Origin: Bradyrhizobium sp. B124
GTDB taxonomy: Bacteria; Pseudomonadota; Alphaproteobacteria; Rhizobiales; Xanthobacteraceae
Direction: 5' to 3'
Length of the DNA stretch: 64,000 nt
Assembly (NCBI RefSeq): GCF_038967635.1
Contig: NZ_CP152413.1
Span: forward strand, 372,001-436,000
Shown here: piece by piece, positions 36,847-44,929 of the stretch
Layout of the letters: each line of letters opens with the position of its first letter
Position numbering within the stretch: position 1 is the stretch's first letter
Program-made: the position numbers and the translations under genes
Notes under the pieces: generated by a model
The model's database searches: none
Told to the model about the DNA's origin: nothing
Seen by the model: the letters and a program-made list of their open reading frames with translations, nothing else

Positions 36847-37773
36847 GTGTCGAGGAGATTTCGAGGGGCAAGAAAGGAGGAAATTGACGTTCGTTCGCAC
36901 TTGGCGTCCGGCTGCGATACGATCTCCGTATCGCCGACGCCACATGATCGACCGCAAGCTGCCATTCAGGATGATGCCCTTCACGCCGTTCCTCGGCAAC
37001 CAGTTTCGCCGCTCCAACCTCGAAGCTCCAATTGGCGCCTGATCGAGGCGGCAGCAGCCTATTGGGCGATCGTGTTCCTATGCGGCTTTGCCCTGGGTGC
37101 CATACGTGTATTCCTGGTCGTCCCGCGCGTCGGCGAAACTGCGGCCGTGCTGTTGGAGGCGCCGCTGATGTTGGCCGTAAGCTGGTTCGTATCTGCCTGG
37201 TGCGTGGAACGCTTTGGGATCAGCGACGCTGCAGGACCTCGGATAGTCCTGGGCATGGCGGCCTTCGCCTTGATGATGGTGGCGGAACTCGGTCTGTCCC
37301 TGACTGTTTTTCATCGCTCCTTGTCTGAGCATTTGTCTGCGTACGCGACCATCTCAGGCAACGTCGGTCTGGCTGCCCAGTTCGCCCTCGGCTTGCTTCC
37401 ATACTTTCAGGCGCGCCCCTTGACCGCTGTGCGCACCATTCACACCGCTATCTATGTCGTGATGACGGGGGCGACCTGTTACATCCTTTACGCCGTCATC
37501 GCGGGTTCGCACGGCCGGCTGGTCTGGTTTGCCCTGGCGCTTTTGGGCGTGGAGAGCGCCATATTCGTAGGAAATGGTCTAAAATGTCCCTTGACCGCCA
37601 TCGCGGTTCGATACGGCGCCGGCAAGGGTCCGTTGTTCGACTCGTTCTTGCCGGAGCGGATCACGCGCTACACTCTTGAGGTCTTTGCGCCGTTGATCCT
37701 GCTGGGGGTTGGCCTGCTCGCCGTGCGGTGGCTTACGTTCGGCGAGTGCTCGCGCTGGATATGGCTGTGCTGA
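36847..37773 (+). CDS. Two-module polytopic membrane protein
   Basis: Up to 308 residues with about seven or eight hydrophobic helices. The first 60 residues are polar and Pro-rich. Residues about 65-195 form one four-helix module (AAAYWAIVFLCGFALGAIRVFLVVPRVGETAAVLLEAPLM onward). Residues about 200-305 form a second module with KCPLTAIAVRYGAGKGPLFDSFLPERITRYTLE. Both halves resemble small stand-alone bacterial membrane proteins of unknown function. The start is uncertain: a GTG at 36847 with AAAGGA upstream, or a TTG at 36901. Codon use is less GC-biased than the chromosome around it, consistent with transfer. Confidence 0.65.
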   Translation: MSRRFRGARKEEIDVRSHLASGCDTISVSPTPHDRPQAAIQDDALHAVPRQPVSPLQPRSSNWRLIEAAAAYWAIVFLCGFALGAIRVFLVVPRVGETAAVLLEAPLMLAVSWFVSAWCVERFGISDAAGPRIVLGMAAFALMMVAELGLSLTVFHRSLSEHLSAYATISGNVGLAAQFALGLLPYFQARPLTAVRTIHTAIYVVMTGATCYILYAVIAGSHGRLVWFALALLGVESAIFVGNGLKCPLTAIAVRYGAGKGPLFDSFLPERITRYTLEVFAPLILLGVGLLAVRWLTFGECSRWIWLC

Positions 37774-37929
37774 GCCAACGCAGCCCGGACGAGCGTAGCG
37801 ATAGCCGGGGCTCGTCCATCAGCGCATTATGACTTACTGCTCATGCCGTTCCACGCACGCTGATTTACCCCGGCGCAAATCAAATCCCGCTCTTCCATCT
37901 GCGACAAATCACCCTAGTGGCCGGTGTCC
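37774..37929. other. Non-coding spacer inside the island
   Basis: No gene seen. It has a short CCCGGACGAGCGTAGCGATAGCCGGGGCTCGTCC hairpin-like stretch at 37792-37817 and neutral sequence up to the structured repeat at 37930. Confidence 0.5.
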
Positions 37930-38145
37930 TCTCGCAGAGCGAGAAGCGCCTTGCGAGGGCGGTGACAAGCAAACCCAGTCTCGCCGGGGAGAGCACGAAG
38001 TAAGCCGCACAACCATCGCGCAGGGAAGGCCGGGATGTTCCCGGTTTTGCTTGTGGTCCTACCCCGCGCTTATCTCACTGCACGGGGCCCATGGGTGCGA
38101 TCGGCACCCGGTCTCCATGCGCCCTCTGTTTCGAGAGAGGGCAGA
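37930..38145 (+). repeat. Structured dispersed repeat of Bradyrhizobium type, candidate RNA
   Basis: This stretch has the layout of a repeat I recall in many copies near gene ends in Bradyrhizobium genomes: a block around GTGACAAGCAAACCCAGTC, then TCGCCGGGGAGAGCACGAAG, then CGCGCAGGGAAGGCCGGG, a CGGGGCCC stem, GGGTGCGATCGGCACCC, and finally GCCCTCTGTTTCGAGAGAGGGC. Several of these are self-complementary, so the element would fold strongly as RNA. Family membership is from memory and not checked here. It ends about 90 bases before the second guaA end. Confidence 0.6.
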
Positions 38146-38234
38146 ACCAGACACAACGGCCCGGGCGGTTTCCGTCGCGGAAATGTGGACGCATGTTGCC
38201 GAGGCTCGCAGAGCGCAGGATCCCGCAAATAATG

Positions 38235-38322
38235 ACGCGCATCATCAACGAGGGTGAAGGGCGTGAACCGCGTGGTCTACGACGTGACGAGCAAGCCACC
38301 GGGGACGATTGAGTGGGACTGA
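38235..38322 (+). other. guaA: Second copy of the guaA 3' end (right junction)
   Basis: 88 bases match the end of guaA at about 90% identity. Apart from one inserted G near 38253, which breaks the frame, and the terminal codons (GAC TGA against GAG TAG), all differences fall at codon third positions and are silent: Val, Arg, Val, Thr, Pro and Ile codons change but not the amino acids. The copy therefore comes from another functional guaA, not from random drift of this one. This is the expected right boundary of an island integrated in guaA. Confidence 0.75.
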
Positions 38323-38564
38323 AGGGGGTACCGTAGAGTAGTATCGGATAGCAGAGGACACTGGCGCGAATCCTCGGCCATCGATAGCAGTCGATAGCGA
38401 CCCGCAGACCTGCCGCTCGGCCGGGCGCCTCCCCATTCTTCGAACGGCGCCCATACGCCGTCAGGCCCACCCAACCCCTTCGCGACTTTGTGCCCTTCCA
38501 ATATTCGGTCGCGCGCTGCTCGCGCGCGACCGGTTCTCGGCGTCGATCACATTGTCCCAGATCG

Positions 38565-39165
38565 ATCACTGCTCCTTCTTGAACAAATCCTGGAAGATGA
38601 GCTGGCCCCACGTCCTGCCGCGTGCGTGCACCAGCGCGCCACCCTCGTTGAGCTTTCCCAGCTTGACGGGTGCGAACCCGAGTTGTTTGGCCAGGGCCGC
38701 CACGGGAGCGGTCGCGTCCTCGTCGTCACCAGACAGAAAGATCACCCGGTGGCCGCCCTCGACGATCGGATCGGCAGCCAGCTTGGCCGCAATCAGGTGA
38801 TTGAAGCCTTTCACGAGCCTGGCGCCGGTGAACGCCTTCGCGACGAAGGCGGAGGACAGCAGACCGTCCAGCTCCTCAAGGGGAACTAGCGCGTTCATCG
38901 CGTCGATGACCGTCTTGCCTTGCCAACTCGGCAGGGCCTTCGCGACCTCGCGGTGCTCCTCGAACGGGACCGCCAGGATGATCGTGTCGGCCTCAAGGGC
39001 ATCCCGCAGCGATCTGGCAACGACCGTGGGCCCAATCGCCTGAGCCTGCGGCGCCAGCTTCTCGGGCGAGCGTCTGCTCGCGACGGCCACCTCGATGTTC
39101 TTGCGGGCGAAGGCGCGGGCGAGGGCCTGGCCTATCTTGCCGAATCCTACAATGGCATAGCTCAT
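38565..39165 (-). CDS. NADPH-dependent F420 reductase-like dinucleotide-binding protein
   Basis: About 199 residues of a Rossmann protein (the stop codon occupies the first three bases of the gene's 38566-38568 end). YAIVGFGKIGQALARAFARKNIEVAVASRR at the N-terminus binds NAD(P). TIILAVPFEEHREVAKALPSWQGKTVIDAMNAL is typical of the F420H2:NADP oxidoreductase-like family (COG2085), and GARLVKGFNHLIAAKLAADP follows. Bradyrhizobium is not a known F420 user, so the electron partner is uncertain. Two Met codons are possible; the second fits GGAG spacing better. It forms a minus-strand pair with the SDR behind it. Confidence 0.85.
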
Positions 39166-39206
39166 CATGCTTCTCCGATCCGTGTTGATATTGATTTCCC
39201 GGCCTG

Positions 39207-39941
39207 TCAGATCGCCGAGAAGCCGCCGTCGACCGACAACTCCACGCCGTTCACGAAGCTCGAATCGTCTGAGGCGAGGAACAGCGCAGCCGCCGCGATT
39301 TCTTCGGGCAGACCCATTTTCCCCCGCGGGATCAGAGACTCGAACATCCGCTTCGCTTCCTCCGTGAGAACCTGGTCCTGCATAGGCGTGGCGATCGGCC
39401 CGGGGCTCAGCACGTTCACCCGGATGTTCCTGCCCTTCAGTTCGTTGAGCCAGGTGCGCGCGAATGAGCGCAACGCCGCCTTGCTCGCCGCATACACGCC
39501 GTAACCGGGAAAACCTTTCACCGAAGCAACCGACCCGGTCATGAAGATCGATCCGCCATCGTTGAGCAGCGGCAACGCCTTCTGCACCGTAAACAGCGTG
39601 CCGCGCGTATTCAGGCCGAAGGTCGCATCGAAATGCTGCTCGGTAATCTCGCCCAGCGGGACGGCTTCGCCGATGCCGGCGCTCGCGTACAGGACGTCGA
39701 TCGTGCCCTTTTGCCGCTTGACCGTGTCGAACAGACGGTCGAGGTCGTCGAGATTGGCTGCGTCGCCGCGCACGCCGGTCACGTTCCGGCCAATCAGCCT
39801 GACGGCTTCGTCGAGCGCCTCCTGCCTTCGGCCCGTGATGAAAACATAGGCGCCTTCTTCAACGAACCGCCTGGCGCTCGCCAGCGCCATGCCGCTCGAT
39901 CCACCCGTGATGACTGCAACCTTACCCTCAAGCTTTCGCAT
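39207..39941 (-). CDS. Short-chain dehydrogenase/reductase
   Basis: A 244-residue classical SDR. VAVITGGSSGMALASARRF at residues 8-26 is the cofactor motif (the usual Gly-Ile is Met-Ala here). YASAGIGEAVPL replaces the common NNAG, and YGVYAASKAALRSF holds the catalytic Tyr and Lys. VNGVELSVDGGFSAI is a normal C-terminus. GGAGAAG precedes the ATG. It is divergent from a LysR gene and followed by the F420 reductase-like gene, a common three-gene redox cassette. Confidence 0.9.
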   Translation of the reverse strand: MRKLEGKVAVITGGSSGMALASARRFVEEGAYVFITGRRQEALDEAVRLIGRNVTGVRGDAANLDDLDRLFDTVKRQKGTIDVLYASAGIGEAVPLGEITEQHFDATFGLNTRGTLFTVQKALPLLNDGGSIFMTGSVASVKGFPGYGVYAASKAALRSFARTWLNELKGRNIRVNVLSPGPIATPMQDQVLTEEAKRMFESLIPRGKMGLPEEIAAAALFLASDDSSFVNGVELSVDGGFSAI

Positions 39942-40230
39942 GACTTCTCCTTCAAATTCCGTCTTTGGTCGTTCGGGGATGCCCCCGAGAACCTCGAGAT
40001 GGGTCTGCCGGCATCAGGCGTTGAGTGCGGAGGCGCGCACATCGGTGGTGCGAAATCGATCCGGCTGGACGACGACGCCAGCCGCGACGATCGGTGTCCG
40101 CCGTCCGGAATTGGGCTGCGCTTGTCGGCATGGGCTATGATAACCGCCCGTGCTACCCACATACGAGATGCCGTTCGATGTATTGGAGACGGGGTTTGGA
40201 AGGCGCACCCCAGCGGTGCTGGAATGCACC

Positions 40231-41127
40231 ATGATCGACTGGGATGACGTTCGCTACTTTCTTGCCGTCGCGCGCGGAGGCTCGGTGCGGGCTGCCGCCG
40301 AGCGCCTCGGTGTGAACCACTCGACCGTGCTGCGACGCATCGCCCAGCTCGAGGAACGCCTCGGGGTGCACATGTTCGAGAAGCTGCCTTCGGGCTACCG
40401 CCTGACGGCTGCGGGCGAGGAGGTCCTCGCGTTCGCGGAGCAGATGGAAGCGTCGTCGCACCTGCTGGAGACGCGCGTCTTCGGGCGCGACCAGAGCGTG
40501 CGCGGGCTTCTGCGGGTGACGCTGGCACCGCCGCTCGCGACACACCTGCTCATGCCGGACTTCGCCGATTTCGCGGGTCTGCATCCGGACATCGAGATGG
40601 AAATCTTGTCGTTCGGCGAGCTGGCAAATCTGACCAACCGAGAGGCCGACGTCGCGATCCGCGTCGTTTACGACCGCAAAACCCTGCCGCTCAACCTGCA
40701 CGGCCTGAAGGGACCGGAGCTGTTCGGTGGCATCTACATATCCCGCGATCGACTGGCCGCGTGGCGTGCGGGCGCGCCTGATCCCATCCGGTGGATCGTC
40801 ATCAGCATTCATGGGATCCCGGACTGGGCCCACGAGGGTGAGGTTCGCACCGCCGAGGTTCCGTTCAGGGTTACGGATGCCGAGGCGCAGATCGTCGCGG
40901 TGCGGCAGGGGATCGGGATGACGACGCTGCCGTGCTTCGTCGGCGATGCCGACCCCCAACTGGTGAGGGTGCCGGGCACCGACCTGCACATGTACGGAAC
41001 GCTCTGGCTTCTCACACAGGGCGAGACACGCAAGACGAAGCGCGTGCGGCTCTTCACCGAGTTCGTTTCCCGCAGGCTCGCCGCGTACGCGCCGCTTCTC
41101 GCGGGGCTGTCGATATCGCGCGACTGA
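40231..41127 (+). CDS. LysR family transcriptional regulator
   Basis: A 298-residue regulator. IDWDDVRYFLAVARGGSVRAAAERLGVNHSTVLRRIAQLEERLG is a LysR helix-turn-helix of the subgroup often linked to oxidoreductase genes. The start at 40231 matches the conserved domain border; upstream codons are unlikely to be translated. It is divergent from the SDR at 39207-39941 across 289 bases and probably controls that pair. Confidence 0.9.
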   Translation: MIDWDDVRYFLAVARGGSVRAAAERLGVNHSTVLRRIAQLEERLGVHMFEKLPSGYRLTAAGEEVLAFAEQMEASSHLLETRVFGRDQSVRGLLRVTLAPPLATHLLMPDFADFAGLHPDIEMEILSFGELANLTNREADVAIRVVYDRKTLPLNLHGLKGPELFGGIYISRDRLAAWRAGAPDPIRWIVISIHGIPDWAHEGEVRTAEVPFRVTDAEAQIVAVRQGIGMTTLPCFVGDADPQLVRVPGTDLHMYGTLWLLTQGETRKTKRVRLFTEFVSRRLAAYAPLLAGLSISRD

Positions 41128-41159
41128 CGCCCGGCAGGTCGGCGACGGGAGTTGCAAGT

Positions 41160-41283
41160 GTAGCCCGGATGAGCCAACGGGTCGCGCGAACGCGCGCCCG
41201 ATGACAGGCTCCGCGATATCCGGGGCATTTTTTATCCGCGTGTCGCGCGGTGTCCCGCATATCGCTGCGCTTATGCGGGCTAC
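41160..41283. repeat. Decayed palindromic element, family D-like
   Basis: GTAGCCCGGATGAGCC at the left end and ATGCGGGCTAC at the right end match the outer arms of the element at 3664-3754, but the middle has diverged and contains CGCGCGAACGCGCGC and a T-tract after TCCGGGGCA. It sits after the LysR gene and could stop transcription. Confidence 0.55.
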
Positions 41284-41362
41284 TCGCTGTTTCGCGAGAT
41301 GTCGCGATGGCACACCACGCCGGTCAAGCGGCTAGGGGGCAGCTCGTCTGTTCGCTGCGCGA

Positions 41363-41599
41363 TCAATACGGACCCGGTTCGCAGGGGACATTGCCGCCGG
41401 TCCAGGGCGCAGTCGCGAATGAACCGACACGCGGCGCCGGAATGCAGGCGCGGCCATCGACATAGACGGGCTCGGCCGGCGCGGCGGCATTGGCTTCGGC
41501 AACATGCCTGGAAACAGCGTGGATTTCACGTGCCATCGCCGGTGACGCGATCATTGCAACCGCGATGAAAGCAGCCGACAACAGTTTGACGTTCGTCAT
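41363..41599 (-). CDS. Small exported protein, unknown function
   Basis: A 78-residue protein with a clear Sec signal: basic start MTNVK, hydrophobic LLSAAFIAVAMIASP and an AMA-R cleavage site at about residue 23. The mature part is about 55 residues with cysteines near 54 and 73 (RACIPAP and NVPCEPG), likely a disulfide. GAGAAACTC precedes the ATG. No family recognised. Confidence 0.7.
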   Translation of the reverse strand: MTNVKLLSAAFIAVAMIASPAMAREIHAVSRHVAEANAAAPAEPVYVDGRACIPAPRVGSFATAPWTGGNVPCEPGPY

Positions 41600-41989
41600 T
41601 GAGTTTCTCCGTTTTGCTTAAGGGGCCAAGGAGCCTGGCCTCGTCAGATAGATGTGCGCAGAGCATGCGCACTTAAATGCAATCCTTGCTCACGCTGGCT
41701 CAACGCTGCGTGAGGGGTTCGAAGCGTCATCCGGCGCGTCTTGAAGCTGTGCTCGCGATGGCGGGGTTCCGCGTTCGTTGGTCCCCTCTGGCCCGGTGTT
41801 CTTCGATCCGCTATCGCTCCATGGGAATGAGCGGGCGAGATGACAATGATGACGCTGCTTTCCGCACGAACTTCCAATGACCGAACTTTGAAACAAACAG
41901 TAACGGTGATTTCACTCGCGCTGGGAGAAATTGTATGAGAGTATGCAACCAAAGGTCAACATTGTGCATCTTCACTGGGAGAGAGCGAA
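41600..41989. other. Intergenic region without a recognised gene
   Basis: About 390 bases. Some short frames exist but none has coding-like composition. The last 120 bases are clearly poorer in G+C than the window average and probably hold the promoter of the serine hydrolase gene, which has GGGAGAGAG just before its ATG. Confidence 0.5.
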
Positions 41990-43186
41990 ATGAGCGACCA
42001 AATGATCGAAGCGACGACAAGTCCGGCACAGATCGTTCAGCAGGCGGCCGCAAGTTATCTCGGTATCAGCAACGCGCCTGGCTGCTGCATCGCCGTCTAC
42101 GACGAAAAGTCGTTCGGCACCAAGGGCTACGTCTATCCCAAGGGACTGTCAGGCGTGCCCGGCTCTTCGCCCACGCCATTTGCTGTCACGACAGACACGG
42201 TGTTCGAGATCGGATCGGTGACCAAGGTGTTTACCAGCACATTGCTGGCGGTGGCGGTCAAAGCGGGTGGGCCTAGTCTTGATGACGCGATCGGCCCGTA
42301 TCTGAACGCTGGCCACAACCTCAGCCCGAACCCGATCGGAACGCCGGTGCTGGACGCCATCCAGCTCGTGCAATTCGCCACCCATACCTCCGGCATGCCG
42401 GAGCAGCCGGGGGACGGCTTGACCGGCTACAGCCAGCAACTGTTTGCGGATCAGCCGCCCTCCAGCGAACTCGTCGCCTGGTGGAATCAATACGATACGC
42501 CGCCGCCGAGATGCTGGCAGTATTCCAATATCGGTTTCGTGACACTGGGTTTTGCGGTTACGCAGATGTACGGAAAAGACCCGGGCCACAACTACAACGA
42601 GATCCTGGCCGAATACGTCACCGGTCCGCTCGGCATGAAGCAGACCGGAGCCGTGCTCAATTCTTCCTGGAAGATCGCGCAGGGATGTATCGGGCATTGG
42701 AGCAAGAGCTCTGTGCCGCCATATTCGATCGTTTTCGACCGCAATACGCCGACCGGCGGCACTGCCTTTGATCTGAAATCTACCGGCGACGATATGCTCA
42801 GGTTTCTTGCGGCGCAGATTGCGGCCCCGAAGGGACCGCTCGGCTCGCAGATCGCGCTCACGCAGCAGAACCAGGGGACATTCCCCGTCTGCGGGCAGAA
42901 GAACAGCGTCACCATGGGGCTCGGTTGGCAAATCACCACCGACCAGCAAGGCCATACCGTCTTCACCAAGAACGGCGCGACGAGCAAAGGCGGGTTCGAG
43001 GCAATCGTGATCGTTGTGCCGGAACTGCAATGCGGTGTCGCGATGCTGAGCAACCAGTATTTCGATGCGTCGGGCGTGCATCCCGCGGGGATGGCACCCG
43101 GCAGCACCGCGCTAAAGATTATCTCGCAGCTTCATCCAGGATTCGAGCTGACCGAGCCGCTGGCAGAACCCGAGCCATTCGACTAG
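41990..43186 (+). CDS. Serine hydrolase, beta-lactamase/esterase class C fold
   Basis: A 398-residue protein of the AmpC/penicillin-binding-protein-like hydrolase family. Ser76-Val-Thr-Lys79 (EIGSVTKVF) is the SxxK catalytic motif and Tyr178-Ser-Asn180 (WQYSNIGF) the YxN motif; HTSGMPEQPGDG lies between. There is no signal peptide, so it is probably cytoplasmic and more likely an esterase or peptidase than a beta-lactamase. Codon use is less GC-biased than in its neighbours, which hints at transfer. Confidence 0.85.
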   Translation: MSDQMIEATTSPAQIVQQAAASYLGISNAPGCCIAVYDEKSFGTKGYVYPKGLSGVPGSSPTPFAVTTDTVFEIGSVTKVFTSTLLAVAVKAGGPSLDDAIGPYLNAGHNLSPNPIGTPVLDAIQLVQFATHTSGMPEQPGDGLTGYSQQLFADQPPSSELVAWWNQYDTPPPRCWQYSNIGFVTLGFAVTQMYGKDPGHNYNEILAEYVTGPLGMKQTGAVLNSSWKIAQGCIGHWSKSSVPPYSIVFDRNTPTGGTAFDLKSTGDDMLRFLAAQIAAPKGPLGSQIALTQQNQGTFPVCGQKNSVTMGLGWQITTDQQGHTVFTKNGATSKGGFEAIVIVVPELQCGVAMLSNQYFDASGVHPAGMAPGSTALKIISQLHPGFELTEPLAEPEPFD

Positions 43187-43191
43187 CGCGT

Positions 43192-43242
43192 TTTCGAGCG
43201 AAGCCTGTCCCGGACTTGATCCGGGATGGACGCCGGTTCGCC
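43192..43242. repeat. Dispersed element, family F copy 2
   Basis: Nearly the same as 26181-26231, with TCCCGGACTTGATCCGGGA at its centre. It begins six bases after the serine hydrolase stop and lies between convergent genes. Confidence 0.8.
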
Positions 43243-43261
43243 AACCTCAGCGGGTCGGTTG

Positions 43262-43888
43262 CTAGCGCGTGTTGACCGCCAGCTGAGCGTCGAAGGCCCT
43301 CTTGTACGCCGGTCGCGCTTCGCCGCGCGCCACGTAGGCGGCGAGGTTCGCAAACTCGTTCAGGATGCCCGATAGTCTCAGCCTGAGCAGCACCGACACC
43401 ATCATCAAGTCGCCCGCGCTGAACGCGCCATCGAGCCAGTCGGCATCGCCGAGCTGCTTCAGCCGGTCGCGGACGCGATCCACGACCAGAGGCATGCGCT
43501 CCCTGGTCCATGGCTTGTCGCTCTCCAGAATTCTGGCGGTTGCGAGCTCGAGGATTGGCGGTTCCACCGTGTTGACCGCGGCAAACATCCAGGTGATCGC
43601 GCGGGCGCGGGCATTGGCATCATCAGGCAGCAGGCTCGCATGACGCTGGGCGATATGGAGCACGATCGATCCGGTCTCGAACAGCGCGAGATCGCCTTCC
43701 TCATAGGTCGGTATCTGGCCGAAGGGATGCAGCGCCAGATGCGCCGGTTCCTTCATTGCCTGGAACGAAACAAGGCGAACCGCGTAAGGCCGGCCCACTT
43801 CTTCCAGCGCCCAGCGAACCCGCGTATCGCGCGCCAGCCCCTTGCCGCCGTCGGGTGACCGTTCGAAGGCGGTGATGGTGGGGGTCAT
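43262..43888 (-). CDS. Glutathione S-transferase family protein
   Basis: A 208-residue two-domain GST. The thioredoxin-like domain reads RVRWALEEVGRPYAVRLVSF with FGQIPTYEEGDLALFETGSIVLHIAQRH, including the cis-proline and the E-S/T-G glutathione-binding pair. The helical domain contains WLDGAFSAGDLMMVSVLLRL. The start MTPTITAFERSP at 43888 precedes the conserved first strand. Unlike the fragment at 35041 it is complete. Confidence 0.9.
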   Translation of the reverse strand: MTPTITAFERSPDGGKGLARDTRVRWALEEVGRPYAVRLVSFQAMKEPAHLALHPFGQIPTYEEGDLALFETGSIVLHIAQRHASLLPDDANARARAITWMFAAVNTVEPPILELATARILESDKPWTRERMPLVVDRVRDRLKQLGDADWLDGAFSAGDLMMVSVLLRLRLSGILNEFANLAAYVARGEARPAYKRAFDAQLAVNTR

Positions 43889-44161
43889 CGTTTCACTCCA
43901 TGTCGTTGCCTGGTGTCCCGAGGACGAGCGGGCGGTGCGTTTCACGACAGCCGATCCCGGAATCTTTCGACTGCGTTTCGCGAGCCTGCCTCGGTTTATG
44001 GGTCTCCCGAGTTCCTCCTGGCTTTCGCCAGGAGGACACTGTGCGTCTAGCGGCGGAACTGTGACAAACACCAATCATGCAAATTATTTTCATAAGCCTG
44101 TCGTCGTGCTGTCGGCTGGCGCCTCGGCCAAGCGTCCTCCGCATAAACCAGGAGACTGTAA

Positions 44162-44638
44162 ATGACCGACCTCGTCACATGCCTTTGGTTCGATCAGGGC
44201 CAGGCGCGCGCAGCGGCGGAATTCTACGCCGCGACTTTTCCCGACAGCCATGTCGATGTGGGGCATGTTTCGCCGATACCGGGCATCGGACAGGGTGATG
44301 AATTGACGGTAGAGTTCACCGTGCTCGGCCGCCGCTTCGTCGGGCTGAACGGCGGCTCCAACTACGCGCCGAACGAGGCGGTCAGCTTCATGGTGCTCAC
44401 CGACAGCCAGGAGGAGACCGATCGTTACTGGAATGCGGTCACTTCGAACGGCGGCAGGGAACTGCCGTGCGGCTGGTGCCGGGATCGCTGGGGATTTACC
44501 TGGCAGATCACGCCGCGGCGGCTGCTCGAGCTCGTCAACGGATCCGATCGCGCCACAGGACGGCGCGCGATGGAGGCGATGATGACGATGAAGAAGATCG
44601 ACATCGCCGCGATCGGGCGGGCGGCGATGAATGCGTAG
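44162..44638 (+). CDS. VOC superfamily protein, PhnB/3-demethylubiquinone methyltransferase-like
   Basis: A 158-residue protein with the PhnB-type glyoxalase fold. [25 protein letters not shown] at the start, [20 protein letters not shown] in the middle and [23 protein letters not shown] near the end are typical. The former name (3-demethylubiquinone-9 3-methyltransferase) is a domain label; enzymatic role is unknown. AGGAGACTG precedes the ATG. Confidence 0.88.
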   Translation: MTDLVTCLWFDQGQARAAAEFYAATFPDSHVDVGHVSPIPGIGQGDELTVEFTVLGRRFVGLNGGSNYAPNEAVSFMVLTDSQEETDRYWNAVTSNGGRELPCGWCRDRWGFTWQITPRRLLELVNGSDRATGRRAMEAMMTMKKIDIAAIGRAAMNA

Positions 44639-44641
44639 AGG

Positions 44642-44729
44642 CGTAGGGTGGATTAACCGACGGCGTAATCCACCATGCTGTTGCCCTTGCTCCTTGATGG
44701 CGGGTTACGCTTCGCTAGCCCGCCCTACG
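44642..44729. repeat. Intergenic palindromic element, family C copy 2
   Basis: Opens CGTAGGGTGGATTAACCGA and closes with GCTAGCCCGCCCTACG; the inner arm GTAATCCACC pairs imperfectly with GGCGGGTTAC. A very similar copy lies at 46215-46300, so the serine hydrolase gene between them is bracketed. Confidence 0.9.
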
Positions 44730-44929
44730 CACTGCGGCGTAAACCGCTGGCTGGAAATATTTGGCCCGGACGCGACAGTCATGTGTCGGATCGAGCTGTT
44801 ATGTGCGGCGCACGGTCATTCACGTCGCAGCATGCGCTCGCCGCGACGGTCACCCCGGCGCAAACGTGGGATGTGCCCCTTACTGCTGCGTGATACGGAT
44901 TTCGCATCGCAGCTCTGGAGCCAGCCTTG

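Noticed and set aside
38323..38564. Possible integrase remnant right of the second guaA end
   Set aside because: Short frames on the minus strand have no recombinase motif. A direct repeat CGATAGCAGTCGATAGC near 38389 was seen but has no clear meaning.
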